Assembly: GCF_037151175.1 (NCBI RefSeq)
Contig: NZ_JBBCOR010000007.1
Location: forward strand, 124,001 to 188,000
Direction: 5' to 3'
Length of the DNA: 64,000 bases
Source: Asaia sp003994335
Lineage (GTDB): Bacteria > Pseudomonadota > Alphaproteobacteria > Acetobacterales > Acetobacteraceae
The position numbers and the translations under genes are program-made. Shown here piece after piece: positions 44,819-54,245 of this stretch (positions are counted from its first letter, which is position 1; the number at the start of each line of letters is the position of its first letter). The notes beneath the pieces are model-generated. The model made no database searches, was not told where the DNA came from, and saw only the letters and a list, made by a program, of their open reading frames with translations.

Positions 44819-45220
44819 ATGGTCGACTGTATTTCAGCGCGCGAAGGATGGGAACGCCTCGCGGCTGACAAGGATGCGGTTCTGGTGGATGTGCGCATGC
44901 CAGCCGAGTGGCAGAGCGTCGGTCTGCCGGACCTGACCACATTGGACAAGAATGTCGTGGCCCTGAGCTGGGACCCGTATGACGCTGCAGGCTTTGCCCA
45001 AGCGCTGCGGGACGCCGTGCCCGATCTGGCCACGCCGATCCTGTTCCTGTGTCGTTCAGGCGTGCGTTCGCAGCAGACGGCCGAACTCGCTGCTCATCTG
45101 GGGTATGAAACGAGCGTCAATATCGTGGAGGGCTATGAGGGGCCGCCCGATGCTACCGGGCAGCGCGGGCGCGTCTGCGGCTGGCAGTTTCAGGATCTGC
45201 CGCGCTACTTCCCCGGCTGA
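44819..45220 (+). CDS. rhodanese-like sulfurtransferase
   Basis: 133-aa single rhodanese domain. The active-site loop is LCRSGVRSQQTAE with the catalytic Cys78, and VLVDVRMPAEW is the conserved N-terminal motif. GAGGA sits six bases before the ATG, and an A/T-rich TACTATAAAT lies just upstream as a possible -10 element. Divergence from cysK fits a role in sulfur trafficking. The gene converges with bioCD, only six bases separating their stops. Confidence 0.9.
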   Translation: MVDCISAREGWERLAADKDAVLVDVRMPAEWQSVGLPDLTTLDKNVVALSWDPYDAAGFAQALRDAVPDLATPILFLCRSGVRSQQTAELAAHLGYETSVNIVEGYEGPPDATGQRGRVCGWQFQDLPRYFPG

Positions 45221-45226
45221 GGGGCG

Positions 45227-46621
45227 CTACCAGCCGCGCTGGCGCAGTGAAATTGCCAGAGTGGCTGCCTCGCGCGCTACGCTTTCAGGGGTAACTTCAT
45301 CAAGCACTGGAATTTCGGCCAGAATCTCGACTTGGCCGAATCGGGCGATCGCCTCCCGATTGGCCGTATTGGGCGTGCCACTCATGATTACTCCGGCCAC
45401 GCGCATCCCGCGCTGTCTGAGCGCCTCCAGGCTGAGCAGGGTATGATTGATCGTGCCCAGTCCGCTACGGCAGACGAGGATGACGGGCAGACCGAGAGTG
45501 GCCGCCCAGTCGATCAGCAGTGTCGTGTCATTGAGCGGCACCATGAGCCCGCCTGCGCCCTCGACCACAAGGGGATGATCGGTTTCGGGCAGGGGCAGGG
45601 TCTCGGGTCTAACCAATACCTGTTCGAGGGCTGCCGCATCTTGCGGTGAGAGGGGGGCCTGAAATCCATAGGCGGGCGGGATCAGGCGCTCGGGAGGGAG
45701 CGCGGCCAGATGCGTCACGCTGGCCGTATCGCCCGCTTCCTCAGCCAGGCCGGTCTGGAAGGGTTTCCAGTATGTGGCGTTCAGGGCTTTCGTGAGAATG
45801 GCGGAGACGAGCGTCTTGCCAATGCCGGTATCGGTACCGGTCACGAAGAAACCCCGGTGTTTTTGGGCCGATCCGAAACCTACCTGATAATCCATTACGT
45901 CGCCTGTCCTGTCGAATTGCGTCATCACGTCCCTGAGTGCGCGGATGGAGAGTGGTTTCGCTCCCGGTCGGGGCGTCGTGGCCCCGATGGCCTTGAGGTC
46001 GCGCAGGAACGCGCGCGCCGACCCGACCCGGTCCTGCAGGGTGTCGATCTGCCACGTTCCATGCATCGAGACAGGCCATTCCTGCTCCAATGCAAAGGCA
46101 TCGGGATAATCGGGAAAACCGCTCGGCAAGGCACAGGCGGTACAGGCCGCATGCCACTGGGTAAAGCTGCCCTGAGCCAGAGTCGTCACCTCGATGCGCC
46201 CCCCGGGGGCAAGAATGCCGGAGAGACGGGTGAAGGCGGCCGCGCGATCAGTGAACCACTGGATGCAGAAGTTCGAGCAGATCAGGTCGAATGACCTGTC
46301 CAGTGTCGGATATTCGGCGTCCATCACATGATAGGTGGCTTCGGGAACGGCTTCATGGGCGCGGGCAACCATCTGCGGAGACAGATCGATCGCGGTCAGC
46401 GCCGCCTCGGGGAAAAGAATGCGCAAGGCGCGGGTCAGAAGACCGGTGCCGCATCCCAGTTCGAGAATACGGCGCGGGGCAGGATTGTGCGCGTAGAGTG
46501 TTTCGAGCCTCTGCGCCAGTTGCCTTGCTGCAAGCGCCTGTACCCGTGCCGCGCCCTCGTAATGCCGGGCAGCGTCGAACCGCGCTGCGACACGCGCTCT
46601 TCCGGCAGGATCGATGCTCAT
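45227..46621 (-). CDS. BioC-BioD fusion: malonyl-ACP methyltransferase / dethiobiotin synthetase
   Basis: 464-aa bifunctional protein. Residues 1 to about 253 are a BioC methyltransferase, with SAM motif ILELGCGTGLLTRAL (52-66), IDLSPQMV and FDLICSNFCIQWF; this part begins pimelate synthesis by masking malonyl-ACP. Residues 257-464 are BioD, with P-loop VTGTDTGIGKT (260-270), WKPFQTGL and VVEGAGGLMVPLN; this part makes dethiobiotin. The linker is only a few residues (GSAQKH). There is no frameshift or internal start needed. It overlaps the upstream esterase gene by ATGA. Confidence 0.93.
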   Translation of the reverse strand: MSIDPAGRARVAARFDAARHYEGAARVQALAARQLAQRLETLYAHNPAPRRILELGCGTGLLTRALRILFPEAALTAIDLSPQMVARAHEAVPEATYHVMDAEYPTLDRSFDLICSNFCIQWFTDRAAAFTRLSGILAPGGRIEVTTLAQGSFTQWHAACTACALPSGFPDYPDAFALEQEWPVSMHGTWQIDTLQDRVGSARAFLRDLKAIGATTPRPGAKPLSIRALRDVMTQFDRTGDVMDYQVGFGSAQKHRGFFVTGTDTGIGKTLVSAILTKALNATYWKPFQTGLAEEAGDTASVTHLAALPPERLIPPAYGFQAPLSPQDAAALEQVLVRPETLPLPETDHPLVVEGAGGLMVPLNDTTLLIDWAATLGLPVILVCRSGLGTINHTLLSLEALRQRGMRVAGVIMSGTPNTANREAIARFGQVEILAEIPVLDEVTPESVAREAATLAISLRQRGW

Positions 46622-47250
46622 GCCCAGCCCCGTAGCGCATCATGGATGAGGTCAGCGCAGGCCTGGGGTGCGGTCTGGGGAAGCAGATGCCCCCCTTCCA
46701 GTGTCAGGCGTCTGTTCGTGGCGAAGCTGGCTTCATGAAGCGCGCTCGACACGAGTGGATCATGACTTCCCTGCACGGCGAGAAGTGTCTCACCCCGGTT
46801 TCGGGCATTCGGACGGCCATCCGCATCGATCAGTTCGGCCAGTCCCTGTTCCAGCGCTTTGCCGTCGAGCGTGGCAGAACAGGGCAGAAACGGCGTGAAT
46901 TGCTGGCGGAATGGCGTGACGACCGAAGCGGGGGCCTCGTGCAGTTTTGTCTGCATACGCGTCAGCACGCGCCGGGGGATACCGGGTGCAAAATCCTCGC
47001 TTTGGCTGAACCGGGCAAACCCGTTGAATGCGATCATGCCCCGACAATGCGGCAGGTCCCGGTTCAGGAACCAGAGCACCCCCGCCGAGTGCCCGATGGC
47101 AATGAAATCCTCATCAGGCAGAGCCTCGAGCTGTGCCGCACCTGTATAGCCATGATCGAGGCAAAGCGCATCGCATGGTCCCAAAACGGCCAGCAAGGGG
47201 GCCCAGAAGCTGTGATCGAAGCTCCAGCCATGCATGAAGACGAGCTTCAT
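46618..47250 (-). CDS. alpha/beta hydrolase, likely BioH-type pimeloyl-ACP methyl ester esterase
   Basis: 210-aa serine hydrolase. It starts LVFMHGWSFDHSFW (oxyanion HGW), has the nucleophile elbow GHSAG, an acid in GSHDPLVS and the catalytic His in EGGHLLP. Position between bioF and bioC-D, with overlaps on both sides, strongly suggests it removes the methyl ester from pimeloyl-ACP methyl ester, the step done by BioH in E. coli. Which of the several non-orthologous BioH isozyme families it belongs to cannot be told here. Confidence 0.82.
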   Translation of the reverse strand: MKLVFMHGWSFDHSFWAPLLAVLGPCDALCLDHGYTGAAQLEALPDEDFIAIGHSAGVLWFLNRDLPHCRGMIAFNGFARFSQSEDFAPGIPRRVLTRMQTKLHEAPASVVTPFRQQFTPFLPCSATLDGKALEQGLAELIDADGRPNARNRGETLLAVQGSHDPLVSSALHEASFATNRRLTLEGGHLLPQTAPQACADLIHDALRGWA

Positions 47251-48431
47251 GTCGTGTGTTGCCCCAAGGCTCCGATCACTGCCTCCGCCAGATGATCGAG
47301 CGCCGCCGTGTCATGCTGGGTGCTGAGCGCGATACGCAGTCTGGCAGAACCGGCGGGCACGGTGGGTGGACGTATGGCGATGGTCAGAAGCCCTGCCTTC
47401 TCGAGCGACTGGGCCAGCGCCAGTGTCTCTGTCTCATCGCCGATCATGACGGGGACGATCTGGGTGGTGGAGGCCCCGGTATTGATACCGGCCGCCGTCA
47501 ATCTGTCCCGAAAGCTTCGCGCTTTCTGACGCAAGCCCAGACGTTCGGCTTCCATTCCGGGCACCAGATCGAGCGCGGCATCCATGGCGCCCAGCATCGG
47601 CGGAGACGGGGCGGTACTGTAAATGAAGCCCGAGCTGCTGGTGATGATCCAGTCGCAGAGTGCGCGTGACCCCGCGATATAGGCGCCCATGGCTCCCAAC
47701 GCCTTGCTGAACGTGCCCATGACCAGATCGACCGGATGACCATGCGACAGGCCCCGGCCCTGCGGACCCAGCACGCCCGTCGCATGCGCCTCGTCCAGAT
47801 AGAGAAAGGCGTCGTGCCGTCGGGCCAATGCCGAAAGGGCGGCGATATCGGCTGTGTCGCCATCCATCGAGAATACGCTCTCGGTCAGAATGAAGCGCAG
47901 GCCCGGCAGATCGGCATGGCGTTTGAGCAGGGCGTCGAGATGATCCAGATCGTTATGCCGAAAGCGTATCTGACGGACGCCCGCCGCCGCACAGCCATGA
48001 TGCATGCTGGCATGGTTCAGCCGGTCCGCGAAGACCAGCGGCGTTTCTCCTGTCTGTTCCCTGGCCATTCGAAAAAGTGCCGGCAGGACAGCCGCATTCG
48101 CCTGCCAGCCTGACGCGAAGATCAGTGCGGCTTCGGTGCCCTTGAAGCTGGCAAGCCGCCGCTCGATCTGCTCATGCAGGTCGAGCGTGCCCGATACGAG
48201 GCGCGAGGCGCGTGCGCCTGTGCCATGCTGCATGGCCCAGTCCGCCGCGCGCTCGCGCAGGAGCGGATGACCGGACAGGCCGAGATAGTCATTCGATGAG
48301 AAATCGAGGATGGCCTGTCCCTGACGCATCACCTGATCCGGTGTGCGGTGCAGCGGGCGCAACCGACGGCGCAGTTTCCGTGACTCGAGTGAGTCCAGAG
48401 CCTGGCTGAAAAGCATGTCAAAGCGCGTCAT
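47247..48431 (-). CDS. bioF: 8-amino-7-oxononanoate synthase
   Basis: 394-aa PLP enzyme condensing pimeloyl-ACP with L-alanine. The signature DFSSNDYLGLSGHP, GTGARASRLVSGT, the ring-stacking region HASMHHG, LDEAHATGVLG and the PLP lysine in GTFSKALGAMGAY are all present. Its stop overlaps the esterase start (ATGA). It heads the three-gene coupled biotin unit, with an SDR gene 36 bp upstream on the same strand. Confidence 0.95.
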   Translation of the reverse strand: MTRFDMLFSQALDSLESRKLRRRLRPLHRTPDQVMRQGQAILDFSSNDYLGLSGHPLLRERAADWAMQHGTGARASRLVSGTLDLHEQIERRLASFKGTEAALIFASGWQANAAVLPALFRMAREQTGETPLVFADRLNHASMHHGCAAAGVRQIRFRHNDLDHLDALLKRHADLPGLRFILTESVFSMDGDTADIAALSALARRHDAFLYLDEAHATGVLGPQGRGLSHGHPVDLVMGTFSKALGAMGAYIAGSRALCDWIITSSSGFIYSTAPSPPMLGAMDAALDLVPGMEAERLGLRQKARSFRDRLTAAGINTGASTTQIVPVMIGDETETLALAQSLEKAGLLTIAIRPPTVPAGSARLRIALSTQHDTAALDHLAEAVIGALGQHTT

Positions 48432-48467
48432 GATTTGTCCCTGCCGTCAGGACCCGGGGCTTGTCAA

Positions 48468-49373
48468 TCAGCTGTTGCGATGATCGCCGGTACGGGGCAT
48501 TCGCGCCATGGCCCTGCGATAGCCGCGCCGTCCGAGAGCGCCGAGCAATGGCAGGGTCAGCCCCAGCAGCCTGGGGGCCAGCATACAGAGCCTCCCGAAA
48601 ATGCCGTCCATGGCGGGCAGGTAGGTTTCGGTGTGCGGACGGGCGAGCTGTGCCGTGACGGCGCGCGCAACATGATCGGGGTCGAGCGGTGTGCTGACAT
48701 AGTTGAGCATCGACCCTCCCTGTTGCATCTCGCGTGCCAGCATCTCGGTCTGAACCGCTCCAGGAAACACCGTGCTGACCGTGATTCCGCTGTGGCGCAT
48801 CTCCTGAGCCAGAGACAGGGCAAAGCTGCGCAGACCTGCCTTGGAGGCGGCATAGACCGCACTGCCTGCCAGCGGCATGACGGCCGCCATCGAATTGACG
48901 AATACCACATGCCTGTGCGGTCGATGATCTTGCAGGGACATGAGCGGCAGAAGCTGGCGTGTCAGCAGGATCGGGGCGGTGAGATTGAGGGCAATCTGGG
49001 CCACCAGATCGGCGTCCTGCGCCTCTGCCACGGAAGAGGGGGTAATGGTTCCGGCGCAATGGATGAGCGCATGGAGGGCCGATCCCTCTTGCTGGAGACA
49101 TGTGGCAGCCTCGGCAAGAGATGCCGTACTGCCCAGATCGCAGGGGAGGTGCCGCAGACCCGGTGCGTCGAGGGCGGGTCTGGAACGGCACAGAGCTATT
49201 ACGCGATACCCTTCGGCCAGCAGGCGCTGCGCCGTGAGGATACCGATCCCGCCGGAGGCGCCGGTCAGCACCACGAGCCTGCCAGGCAGCGCTGAGAAGG
49301 CCTGATCGTGCGTTTGCGGATCAGGGCGGCCGGTCGTCACATCGGAAGTATGCGGGGGAAGGGAAGCCGTCAT
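48468..49373 (-). CDS. short-chain dehydrogenase/reductase
   Basis: About 301 aa. The cofactor motif TGASGGIGILTAQ and the catalytic Ser in VNSMAAVMPLAG with Tyr and Lys in YAASKAGLRSF are intact, and HCAGT replaces the usual NNAG. A hydrophobic C-terminal region (LCMLAPRLLGLTLPLLGALG) suggests membrane contact. The start at 49373 is chosen over 49400. It lies immediately upstream of bioF in the same direction, but no biotin role is known for such an enzyme. Confidence 0.87.
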   Translation of the reverse strand: MTASLPPHTSDVTTGRPDPQTHDQAFSALPGRLVVLTGASGGIGILTAQRLLAEGYRVIALCRSRPALDAPGLRHLPCDLGSTASLAEAATCLQQEGSALHALIHCAGTITPSSVAEAQDADLVAQIALNLTAPILLTRQLLPLMSLQDHRPHRHVVFVNSMAAVMPLAGSAVYAASKAGLRSFALSLAQEMRHSGITVSTVFPGAVQTEMLAREMQQGGSMLNYVSTPLDPDHVARAVTAQLARPHTETYLPAMDGIFGRLCMLAPRLLGLTLPLLGALGRRGYRRAMARMPRTGDHRNS

Positions 49374-49511
49374 GCGCTTCGTCTTACCCGTGAATGTCAA
49401 AGCACGACATGCGGATTCGGCGAGGTGTGGCGTTTTTAATCTGAGGCTCCGAGGCGTGGCCCTGCGTTACCCCCATTGTCGGGCGCAGGGCGGGGCATTT
49501 CGGCAGATGTC

Positions 49512-49940
49512 TCAGTTCAGGCGACCGAGATTGCGGAAATCCTGCTTTGTCTTGTCAGACAGCGCTTTCATGCGCTGATGCTGCTCTTTCTGATCAGAGC
49601 GGAACTGATCGATACGCTGGGTCCGTTCCTGCTTGATCTCGTTCAGCTTGTTCTTCTGGTCGTCGATCTTGTTCTGGATCTTCTGACGCTCGCGCTCGGG
49701 GGCGTTGGTGTATTTGTCACGCAGGTCGGTCAGCTTCTTTTCACGGGCCTCAGCAGCTTCGTGATTCTTGTTCTGCCAGTTCTGCACGCGGTCATTCAGG
49801 CAGTTTTCCTTATTGGCCAGTCGACCGATCATATCGTTACCGGAAGTATTGTTGTTGCATCCGGAAGTCTGCGCATGGGCCAGTGGCGCTGATACAAGAG
49901 CTGTCAGGGCCAGGGCGGGCAGAAAACGTGTCTTGAACAT
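49512..49940 (-). CDS. periplasmic coiled-coil protein
   Basis: 142 aa with a signal peptide ending at AHAQT. The rest is strongly charged and helical (EAREKKLTDLRDKYTNAPER, KIQNKIDDQKNKLNEIKQE) and likely forms a coiled coil. Two cysteines, in SGCNNN and KENCLND, could form a disulfide. No family is recognised; such small secreted coiled-coil proteins often act as chaperone-like or envelope stress factors, but that is only analogy. Confidence 0.8.
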   Translation of the reverse strand: MFKTRFLPALALTALVSAPLAHAQTSGCNNNTSGNDMIGRLANKENCLNDRVQNWQNKNHEAAEAREKKLTDLRDKYTNAPERERQKIQNKIDDQKNKLNEIKQERTQRIDQFRSDQKEQHQRMKALSDKTKQDFRNLGRLN

Positions 49941-50018
49941 GAGTCCTCGCAGTCAAATACCGTTCGATGTCAATCAATGATCTCAATGTGTCGAATATGC
50001 GGCGCAAACTGGAGCGTT

Positions 50019-51101
50019 TTAGCGGCGATTGCCGCTTTTTACCGAACGCTCGCGCATTTTCTGCAGCATTTCCCGTGCCGGAGAGAGATCAAATTTGCGC
50101 GCCTGCACATAGCCGCGCTCGACGCATGCAGCGCGCAGGGCAGGCTCTTCGATCAGGCGCAGCAGCGCCTGTTCGAGGGCATCGCCCTCATCCGGTAAAG
50201 CCAGAAGGGCGGCATTGCCGACCACCTCGGGCAATCCGCCGCGCGGCGAGGCAATCACGGCGGCACCGCTCGCCATGGCTTCGAGCGCGGTGAGGCCGAA
50301 GGGCTCGGGCCAGCGGCTGGGGACCACCACGATAGAGGCTGCGGCCATCGCTTCAAGCACCTGATGATGCATCTGGTAGCCGCATAACGTGATTCCTGCC
50401 GCGTTCGCGCTCGCTTCAACCCGGTCGACGAAGGTGGTGCGGGGCGAATTGAAGCGAAAGCGATCGGCGCCGATCATGATGGCGCGCCAGCCTGGCGCCT
50501 GTTTGCTGACGGCAGCCCAGGCCCGCACGAAGGCATCGGCACCCTTGTCAGACACCATGCGCCCGGCAAAAAGCACGAGCTTCGCCCGTTCGGCAGGCGG
50601 CGTGGGCAGGGTTGTGAGGTCTAGGCAATTGGGCATGACCGTGACCGGCCCGTCATCCAGATCTTCCAGATAGCGACGGCGCAGCCAGAGCGACACGACG
50701 AACACACGCACATGCTGCATGAGTTCTTGTCTCTGGCGCGGGCGACGCGCGCCATGCATGTCCTGTGGGTCGTTATGCAGGATCAGATGCACCGGAATGC
50801 CGCAGCGGCTCAGGGCGCGCGCCAGGGCAGGGCGGTTATGGACCTCGATCAGATCGGGCTTGTGACGCTTGATCTCGCGCTGGCAGGCGATGCGATAGCG
50901 CGTACCGTCACGCCGCCAGCGGTGAACCCCACCTGGTTCGCTCACGGCCACGAATTGCCCACCGGGCAGGGGTGTGCCGGTGATCTCGGTGCCGATCACG
51001 ATATCCTCGGGAGAAGCGAGCCGCGACACGAGCAGAGCGATGGCGCCAGCCCGGTCGGGCGCATAGCCTTCCCGCCGGGGGAGTACGGTCAGAACCTTCA
51101 T
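50019..51101 (-). CDS. GT4-family glycosyltransferase
   Basis: 360 aa. The C-terminal GT-B half has LVLFAGRMVSDKGADAFVRA, VVVPSRWPEPFGLTALEAMA (the retaining E-x7-E motif) and ASPRGGLPEVVG. The N-terminal half is the acceptor domain. It probably transfers a sugar during surface polysaccharide or glycolipid synthesis. It lies four bases after the Nudix gene on the same strand, so cotranscription is likely. Confidence 0.9.
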   Translation of the reverse strand: MKVLTVLPRREGYAPDRAGAIALLVSRLASPEDIVIGTEITGTPLPGGQFVAVSEPGGVHRWRRDGTRYRIACQREIKRHKPDLIEVHNRPALARALSRCGIPVHLILHNDPQDMHGARRPRQRQELMQHVRVFVVSLWLRRRYLEDLDDGPVTVMPNCLDLTTLPTPPAERAKLVLFAGRMVSDKGADAFVRAWAAVSKQAPGWRAIMIGADRFRFNSPRTTFVDRVEASANAAGITLCGYQMHHQVLEAMAAASIVVVPSRWPEPFGLTALEAMASGAAVIASPRGGLPEVVGNAALLALPDEGDALEQALLRLIEEPALRAACVERGYVQARKFDLSPAREMLQKMRERSVKSGNRR

Positions 51102-51105
51102 GGTT

Positions 51106-51738
51106 TCAGTCGTAATCCGTTGCCAGATCCGGCTGGTCGTGATGGTCGAACATGCGCTGCAATTGATGCGGCAGCAGGCGTGTCAGGGAGAGATCGTCGG
51201 GCAGGGTTTCCCTGTCGAACCAGCCGATCCCCGATGTTTCCAGATTGTCGATGCTCGGACTGCCGCCGGTGAGGCGACAGAGATAGAAGACTTTGGCACA
51301 GCTGTAGATATCGGGCGGATGGCCCTGCCTGTTGCGATCCCATAGCGCGGCGAGACGCACGATCTCAGCCGTGTAACCGCTCTCTTCCAGCACTTCCTTG
51401 AGCGTGTTCTCCGCTGTGGTGTAATTCACATCGGCCCAGCCACCGGGCAGGGTCCAGCGATCCTGATCGATGGCCTCGCGCACCATCAGGATCTGTCCCC
51501 GGTCATTGAACACCGCACCGCGCACATCGATCTTGGGGGTGGCGTAGCCCTTCTCGTTTTCCAGAAGGCCCAGCACGGAATCCGGATCGCCCTGCCCCAG
51601 TGCCCCGATCATCTGGGAGGCAAGCTTCCTGAGCTGTTCGTAGCGCTCTCGGTCATAGGGGTTCTGGCAAAAGGTGAGCCCGTTCTGGGCGATCGCCTGA
51701 ACATCGCGTGCCCAGGTCAGCCATTGCGGTTCGCTCAT
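51106..51738 (-). CDS. Nudix hydrolase with N-terminal helical domain
   Basis: 210 aa. An N-terminal helical domain (YERYEQLRKLASQMIGAL-like) precedes a Nudix fold with DVRGAVFNDRGQILMVRE. The Nudix box is GWADVNYTTAENTLKEVLEE followed by SGY: it keeps the REUxEE glutamates but has Tyr at position 7 (usually Glu) and Lys at position 15 (usually Arg). Substrate is unknown; relatives act on nucleoside diphosphate derivatives including ADP-ribose-like compounds. Confidence 0.9.
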   Translation of the reverse strand: MSEPQWLTWARDVQAIAQNGLTFCQNPYDRERYEQLRKLASQMIGALGQGDPDSVLGLLENEKGYATPKIDVRGAVFNDRGQILMVREAIDQDRWTLPGGWADVNYTTAENTLKEVLEESGYTAEIVRLAALWDRNRQGHPPDIYSCAKVFYLCRLTGGSPSIDNLETSGIGWFDRETLPDDLSLTRLLPHQLQRMFDHHDQPDLATDYD

Positions 51739-51969
51739 GATGGGGTCCTTCTGCTTATGGGATAGCTTAGCGTGTAACGGCGCGTGCGTAAAACCACATC
51801 CCCTTGTGATATCGGTGGTTATGGGTCACGCCCGTGGCGTATTCCTGTGGCAATTGCATGAAGACTCACGGACGCGTCGGGGAAAGGGCGGGGCTGGAAC
51901 TTGAGTCTGATGCCCTTATTTGCCACATGGAGGGCCACTCTTCATGACGCCCGAAAGACGGAACTCCAC

Positions 51970-53073
51970 GTGAAAATCAACGGCACGCCCTATCGCAGCG
52001 TCTGGCGCGACGCACAGGACCCGCAGCTGGTTCATATCTTCGATCAGACCAGGCTCCCCTGGACACTGGATATTCTGGCGCTGCGGGAGGAAGAGCAGGT
52101 GGCGCACGCCATCCGCACCATGCAGGTACGCGGCGCGCCGCTGATTGGGGCTGTCGCCGCCTATGGGCTTGCCTTCGCGCTTCAGAAGGATGCGACGGAT
52201 AAGGGGCTCGAAGACGCTGCAGCGCGTCTGGTCGAGACGCGCCCGACCGCCATTAATCTGCGCTGGGCCATCGAGCGTATGGTGGCCCATCTGAAACCCG
52301 TTACCCCGGAAGCGCGTGTGGCGGCGGCCTATGCCGAAGCCGATGCGATTTGCGACGAGGATGTGCAAGTCAATGAATCCATTGGCCGTCACGGTCTCGA
52401 ATTGTTCCGCACCCTTTGGGAAAAGCGTCGCCCCGGGCAGGAACGCCTGAATATTCTAACCCACTGCAATGCAGGATGGATTGCGACCGTCGATTGGGGA
52501 ACGGCACTCGCGCCGATCTATATGGCGCATGATGCGGGTCTGCCCGTGCATGTCTGGGTGGATGAAACCCGTCCGCGCAACCAGGGCGCCTTGCTCACCG
52601 CATGGGAGCTGGGCGCGCATGGCGTACCGCATACCCTCGTCGCCGATAATGCGGGTGGCCATCTCATGCAGCATGGTGAGGTGGATCTGGTGATCGTCGG
52701 CACGGATCGCGTGACTCGTCAGGGTGATGTGGCCAACAAGATCGGCACCTATCTCAAGGCGCTGGCCGCTCATGACAATAACGTGCCTTTCTGGGTGGCG
52801 CTGCCCTCCTCCACACTCGACTGGCGCGTGACCGATGGTGTGAAGGAAATTCCCATCGAGGAACGCTCGGGCGAGGAAGTGACCTATGTGCATGGTCTGG
52901 ACGAGCAGGGTCAGGCCGCCCGCATCCGCGTCACACCGATGAGCACGAGCGCTGCCAATCCGGCCTTTGACGTTACGCCGGCGCGCCTCGTCTCAGGGCT
53001 CATTACCGAACGCGGACGTTGCGACGCCAGCGCTTCCGCCCTAGCCGCTCTGTTCCCCGACCAGGCCGGCTGA
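51970..53073 (+). CDS. mtnA: S-methyl-5-thioribose-1-phosphate isomerase
   Basis: 367-aa isomerase of methionine salvage, converting methylthioribose-1-phosphate to methylthioribulose-1-phosphate. Signature segments: MQVRGAPLIGAVAAYG, the cysteine motif THCNAGWIATVDWGTALAP, and the catalytic-Asp region VGTDRVTRQGDVANKIGTY. The GTG at 51970 (MKINGTPYRSVW) matches the usual family start; upstream ATG (51910) and TTG (51901) would add about 20 residues. The gene stands alone; no other salvage gene is in the window, and no riboswitch was recognised in the leader. Confidence 0.93.
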   Translation: MKINGTPYRSVWRDAQDPQLVHIFDQTRLPWTLDILALREEEQVAHAIRTMQVRGAPLIGAVAAYGLAFALQKDATDKGLEDAAARLVETRPTAINLRWAIERMVAHLKPVTPEARVAAAYAEADAICDEDVQVNESIGRHGLELFRTLWEKRRPGQERLNILTHCNAGWIATVDWGTALAPIYMAHDAGLPVHVWVDETRPRNQGALLTAWELGAHGVPHTLVADNAGGHLMQHGEVDLVIVGTDRVTRQGDVANKIGTYLKALAAHDNNVPFWVALPSSTLDWRVTDGVKEIPIEERSGEEVTYVHGLDEQGQAARIRVTPMSTSAANPAFDVTPARLVSGLITERGRCDASASALAALFPDQAG

Positions 53074-53241
53074 GTTTTCTGCGCTTGCACCGGCGCCTCG
53101 ATCCTGAGGGGATATGGTCGAGGCCTTGCCCCTGGAGGTCAGGGGCGGCACTTGACCGCAGCGCCGCACTCGTTCCTATCTCCCTGTAATGAACCGGCGC
53201 TGTTCGGCGCTCGTTGCGCATACAGGGAGTAGAGAATCATC

Positions 53242-54201
53242 ATGGGCGCCGGACTGTCTTCTTTCTTGCCGATTGCACAAAGTCACGCAGGCGCACCGGC
53301 GCGAATAATTCTCGCGCTCGGTGTTGCTGTTCTGCTCTCGGGCTGTGCGGCCAATACCGCTCAACCCGTGGCTCAGAATCCGGCCCAGACGCCCATGGCC
53401 CAATACGCCAATGGACGTGTCGGAGCCTATGGGTATGACGGGCATGTGCCCGATTTTGCCTCGCGCAATTTTGTGCCGTTCAATCGTCAGGATGTCGTAG
53501 CCATCGCCATGCGCGAATGGCGCATGTTTGGCAGCCCCGTCAGTGATGATGATCCCGAGGACCGGCCCGAGCCCAGCGCGCCCTCGCTGAAGCCGGAACG
53601 TATCCCGGGGTTGTGGCAGCGCGTCGGGGAGTATTGGTGGATCGGTCAGGACCCGTACGAAACGGAAGTGGCGTGGAGTGGTAAATACAACGCCGACGGC
53701 CAGCTTTTCCGCCCTGAGAACGACGGACATTATGCCTGGTCGGCCGCCTTCATCTCCTATGTGATGCGTGTGGCTGGGGCCAATGATCGCTTCCCGTATT
53801 CGCCCAACCATTCGACCTATATCAATGCGGCCGCATCGGGTCAGTCCACCGGGCTGCGCGCCCAGGACCCCAAGACCTATGCGCCGCAGCTGGGTGATCT
53901 GCTTTGTGTGGGACGAGGCAAGAGTCGCAGCGTGACCTTTGCCATGCTGCCCACGTCATACGGCTTTCCCTCGCATTGTGGCATCGTCGTTGCCACGCAT
54001 CAGAATGCTCCGCCCTTTGGCAATGAGTTGAGCATCATCGGCGGCAATGTGGATGACACAGTGGCGCTCACCCATGTACCGACCGATTCGAACGGAGCGC
54101 TCGCGACGGCAGAAGGCCAGTTCTATGATACGCGGTATCCGTGGTGTGCCGTGCTTCAGGTGCTGTACGATGCAGATCGCGAGCCCGATAGCGGCCAATA
54201 A
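53242..54201 (+). CDS. DUF2272 domain lipoprotein
   Basis: 319 aa. A hydrophobic segment ends in lipobox LLSGC (Cys35), after a 20-residue N-terminal tail. The mature protein carries the DUF2272 region: WSAAFISYVMRVAGANDRFP, GDLLCVGRGKSRSV, and FPSHCGIVVATHQN. The arrangement resembles NlpC/P60- or CHAP-like folds, but catalytic activity is not established. It precedes bioA by 44 bp on the same strand. Confidence 0.85.
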   Translation: MGAGLSSFLPIAQSHAGAPARIILALGVAVLLSGCAANTAQPVAQNPAQTPMAQYANGRVGAYGYDGHVPDFASRNFVPFNRQDVVAIAMREWRMFGSPVSDDDPEDRPEPSAPSLKPERIPGLWQRVGEYWWIGQDPYETEVAWSGKYNADGQLFRPENDGHYAWSAAFISYVMRVAGANDRFPYSPNHSTYINAAASGQSTGLRAQDPKTYAPQLGDLLCVGRGKSRSVTFAMLPTSYGFPSHCGIVVATHQNAPPFGNELSIIGGNVDDTVALTHVPTDSNGALATAEGQFYDTRYPWCAVLQVLYDADREPDSGQ

Positions 54202-54245
54202 CCCGTAACCCAGTAACCCGGCGATCCCGGCCTGTACGAGATGTC

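Noticed and set aside
51739..51969. Possible SAM-type riboswitch ahead of mtnA
   Set aside because: TTGATA-like pieces occur but the conserved pseudoknot elements of known SAM riboswitches could not be placed.
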